Shown here: piece by piece, positions 51,801-54,800 of the stretch
Position numbering within the stretch: the stretch's first letter is position 1
Layout of the letters: the number at the start of each line of letters is the position of its first letter
Assembly (NCBI GenBank): GCA_047967505.1
Contig: CM106540.1
Direction: 5' to 3' (one strand)
Source of the DNA: Dipteris shenzhenensis
Lineage: Eukaryota; Polypodiophyta; Polypodiopsida; Gleicheniales
Length of the DNA: 64,000 nt
The notes under the pieces: model-generated
Told to the model about the DNA's origin: nothing
What the model saw: only the letters and a program-made list of their open reading frames with translations
Databases searched by the model: none
Position numbers and translations under genes: made by a program

Positions 51801-54800
51801 TGCTAATACTCTGTGGCATATCAGGAAGCCCCTTTCATGGTGGCGGAAGAATCTTCGAATATTATGGAGGTGTAAAATGCCTTTGAAACAAAGACTTTTT
51901 CTTTGGAGAAGCATGACCGGCACATTGTCAATGGGAATCACACTTGCCAAACATCACATTGCACCATCCACATGTTTACGGTGTCAGGCTCCTTTAGAGA
52001 CTGTCCGTCATTTGCTTTGGCACTGCCCGTCTTCTAGGAACCTCCTTGGGAGAATTTCAGATCATCTTCGGCTCCGTTTCCCGAGTCACAGATTTGGGAA
52101 ACATTTTTGGTTATTTGGCAGATTTATGAGGTCTTTGTCTCAATACTCACTATTTCTCTCATGGGTGAGATATTGGGCTCTTTGGACAATCTGGAATGAG
52201 CATAATTTGGCATACTTGGGCCGGCAGATTCACAAGTCATATGAATCTTTCCGAGCCTCATTGCGGCAATCCTTATATGATGCCTGCCATGAGGGTGATC
52301 TACATGCTTCTTGCATAGAGCTTTTCTTTTTATGCTTTTGATCTTTGGGATATTCTCCATTTTGGAGACTTCCCATCTTGTAAATTTATGAGAATATAAA
52401 TACAATGCACTGGATTTTACCAAAAAAAAAGTGTGTGCATAGATCATGAGGTCTTTTTGGCATATACTGAAATTTTCAGTTGATGTAATTGTAGCACCTT
52501 GTTTTGAGGTTGCTACTCATATAATATAATCAATCAAAGTTCACCCCAAAAAAAAAAGTGTGTTTGTGTGTGTGCTGCTCATATGTTGCATGTTTTCCTT
52601 CTTCATCAACTTTTACATCCCTCCTTCATTCACTGTTTATAGACCCTTTTTCCAGCCTCTAAGCTGTCCTATACTCTGGGTTTTTCCTGCCCTGTTTAGC
52701 CCTTTTTTCCTCTTACACTTCTCGCCTAATCATGCCCTTTCCTTGCCCCTTTGCTGTTCATATCTCGCCTCTAGAGTGCTTTTATCTTCCTGCCCTGTTT
52801 GGCCCTGTTTTTTCCTCTTACTTCAGTCCATGGCTGTCCCGAATGGATTCTCTTCGAAACAAGAGGAGCGCCGTCAGATTGGTGCAGAAAATTCAGAGCC
52901 ATGTGTCGAATCTGAAACTGCAATCATTTCTTAATACATTGCAGTAAGGTTTTCCAGAAATAAAGCAAGGTTGGGGTGATGAACCTGTCCCAAACACAAT
53001 TTTTTGTGAAATCCATTCGTATTACAGTACAAGAAGTTGTGAAACTGTCCCCCAAAAAGAGGGGACGAGTAATTACAAAATCAAAAGATCTCATTATAGG
53101 ACAAAAAGGCAGATAAACCAAATCCCGTGCATGCGGGCAATCAAAGAATTGATTACCGAAGGGAAGCACGGAAGAAATGGTACTTTGATAGGGAAGGGTC
53201 ACCAAAGATAGTATGATTACGATCCTTCCATAAAGTCCATAGTGCCAAATAACAAACCCAATGAAAGAAAAGATCAAATCCTTGCCTGATAGGATGAACA
53301 CCAGAGATCTAGAATAGCTTGCCTAAATTGTTGGATAGGCATCGGTGACAAATAGCAGGAGCGATGTGATGGTGAGGCTCCAAACGGAAGAATCCCAAGG
53401 AAACCCTCCAAAAGAAAACCTGCAATCCCAAATTAGCATCAATTGTTTCTTTCATCATCGAGAAGAACGTATCATAGACCAAACACGATTTGCATGAGCC
53501 GACGTCCATGAAGGAGGCTTGTAAAGAGAGGTGACTGTAACATATGCCCAAGGCAACGATCTACAAGGTGGATGATTTGAGTGGAGAACCCAATACATAC
53601 ATACATATAAAGCCCCATGAACTGGATTGTTCTTGCTTCTTGCAAGGCTGAACCTGCCTCTGCAACATCATCAACTATCTTGCTGAGTAACAGGATCAGC
53701 CATAGGCTTATTTGAGGCATTTGCAACTTGTGGTAATCGAATTTTCAGTAGGTGTATCATCTTCTGCCTCAAAAGCCTTCAAACACATTAAAAGAGCGAC
53801 GATTTTTCTTTTATTGAGTTCAGCAAGGGCCTGATCTGATTTTTTCCAAATGCAGTGTCTCTATTGTTGCTCTTTGAGATCTTGAATTTTAGTCACATGG
53901 CATGAGAGTGGGTGTCTTTCATGCATCCTTACTGAATCAAGTTCTCATTTTAGAAATGAGACCCTTGCCTCATTACGGGCTTGACACAGCTTCCAAAGTG
54001 TGTCTTGCATTGTTAGAAGTTTGGCATTGTTAGAAGTTTGGCAAGACCTGATATGAGGTATAAGGAACTTCTTTACTAAAAGCGTAATTGAAGACAAGGC
54101 TTGTGTCCCTCAGGCATCCCAAATTCTCTGATCTAGTGTCGATTGAGTAGGTGCTTGGCATGATCGGCTCCTTGTTGTGTAGGAGTGCCAAGAGCTAGAG
54201 CTCCATGACAGATATCATCACTTGTCACAAAGTCTCGAGTCTTTTTGAAACCAAAATATTCTTAATCATAGAGCTCCAAAGAGAATTGCTGGTACCATCC
54301 AACTTATCATTTTGAGTGAGGACTTCGAATGCATTACGGGGATTTTGAGCCATCTTAGATAAATGCACAAAATAACAACCTCTGAAAAAATCCAGTTGCT
54401 TAGAATTAAACTGCACGAACAAAATCCAATGCTCCACAACCGAATGCTTGGCCAAAGTCTGGACAATCTGGCTGAATCTAAATTTTACTTGCAAGTAAAA
54501 ATCCCCTTGGTACAAGGGCTAACAAATGCAAGCAAGGCTTTAAATTTGTGAGGGAAAAAGACACTCGGAGTGCAAGCATAAATGAGGCAAAGCTGAGCAG
54601 AAAAATTTCAGCCTATAAAGCTCCTCCAAAATAGGTTTAAATTGATTAGGATTGCAGTAGATGTGACTTCTGTATTAGGTTTTTCTGCACGAACTTCCAG
54701 ACAGGTTGTTTGAAACCCTTGAAATTTTTCTTAAACCCTAGAAACGGGTCTGGAACATATTCAAAGGGTCTGTAACAGCTTCAAAACTCTTAAAAGGGTC

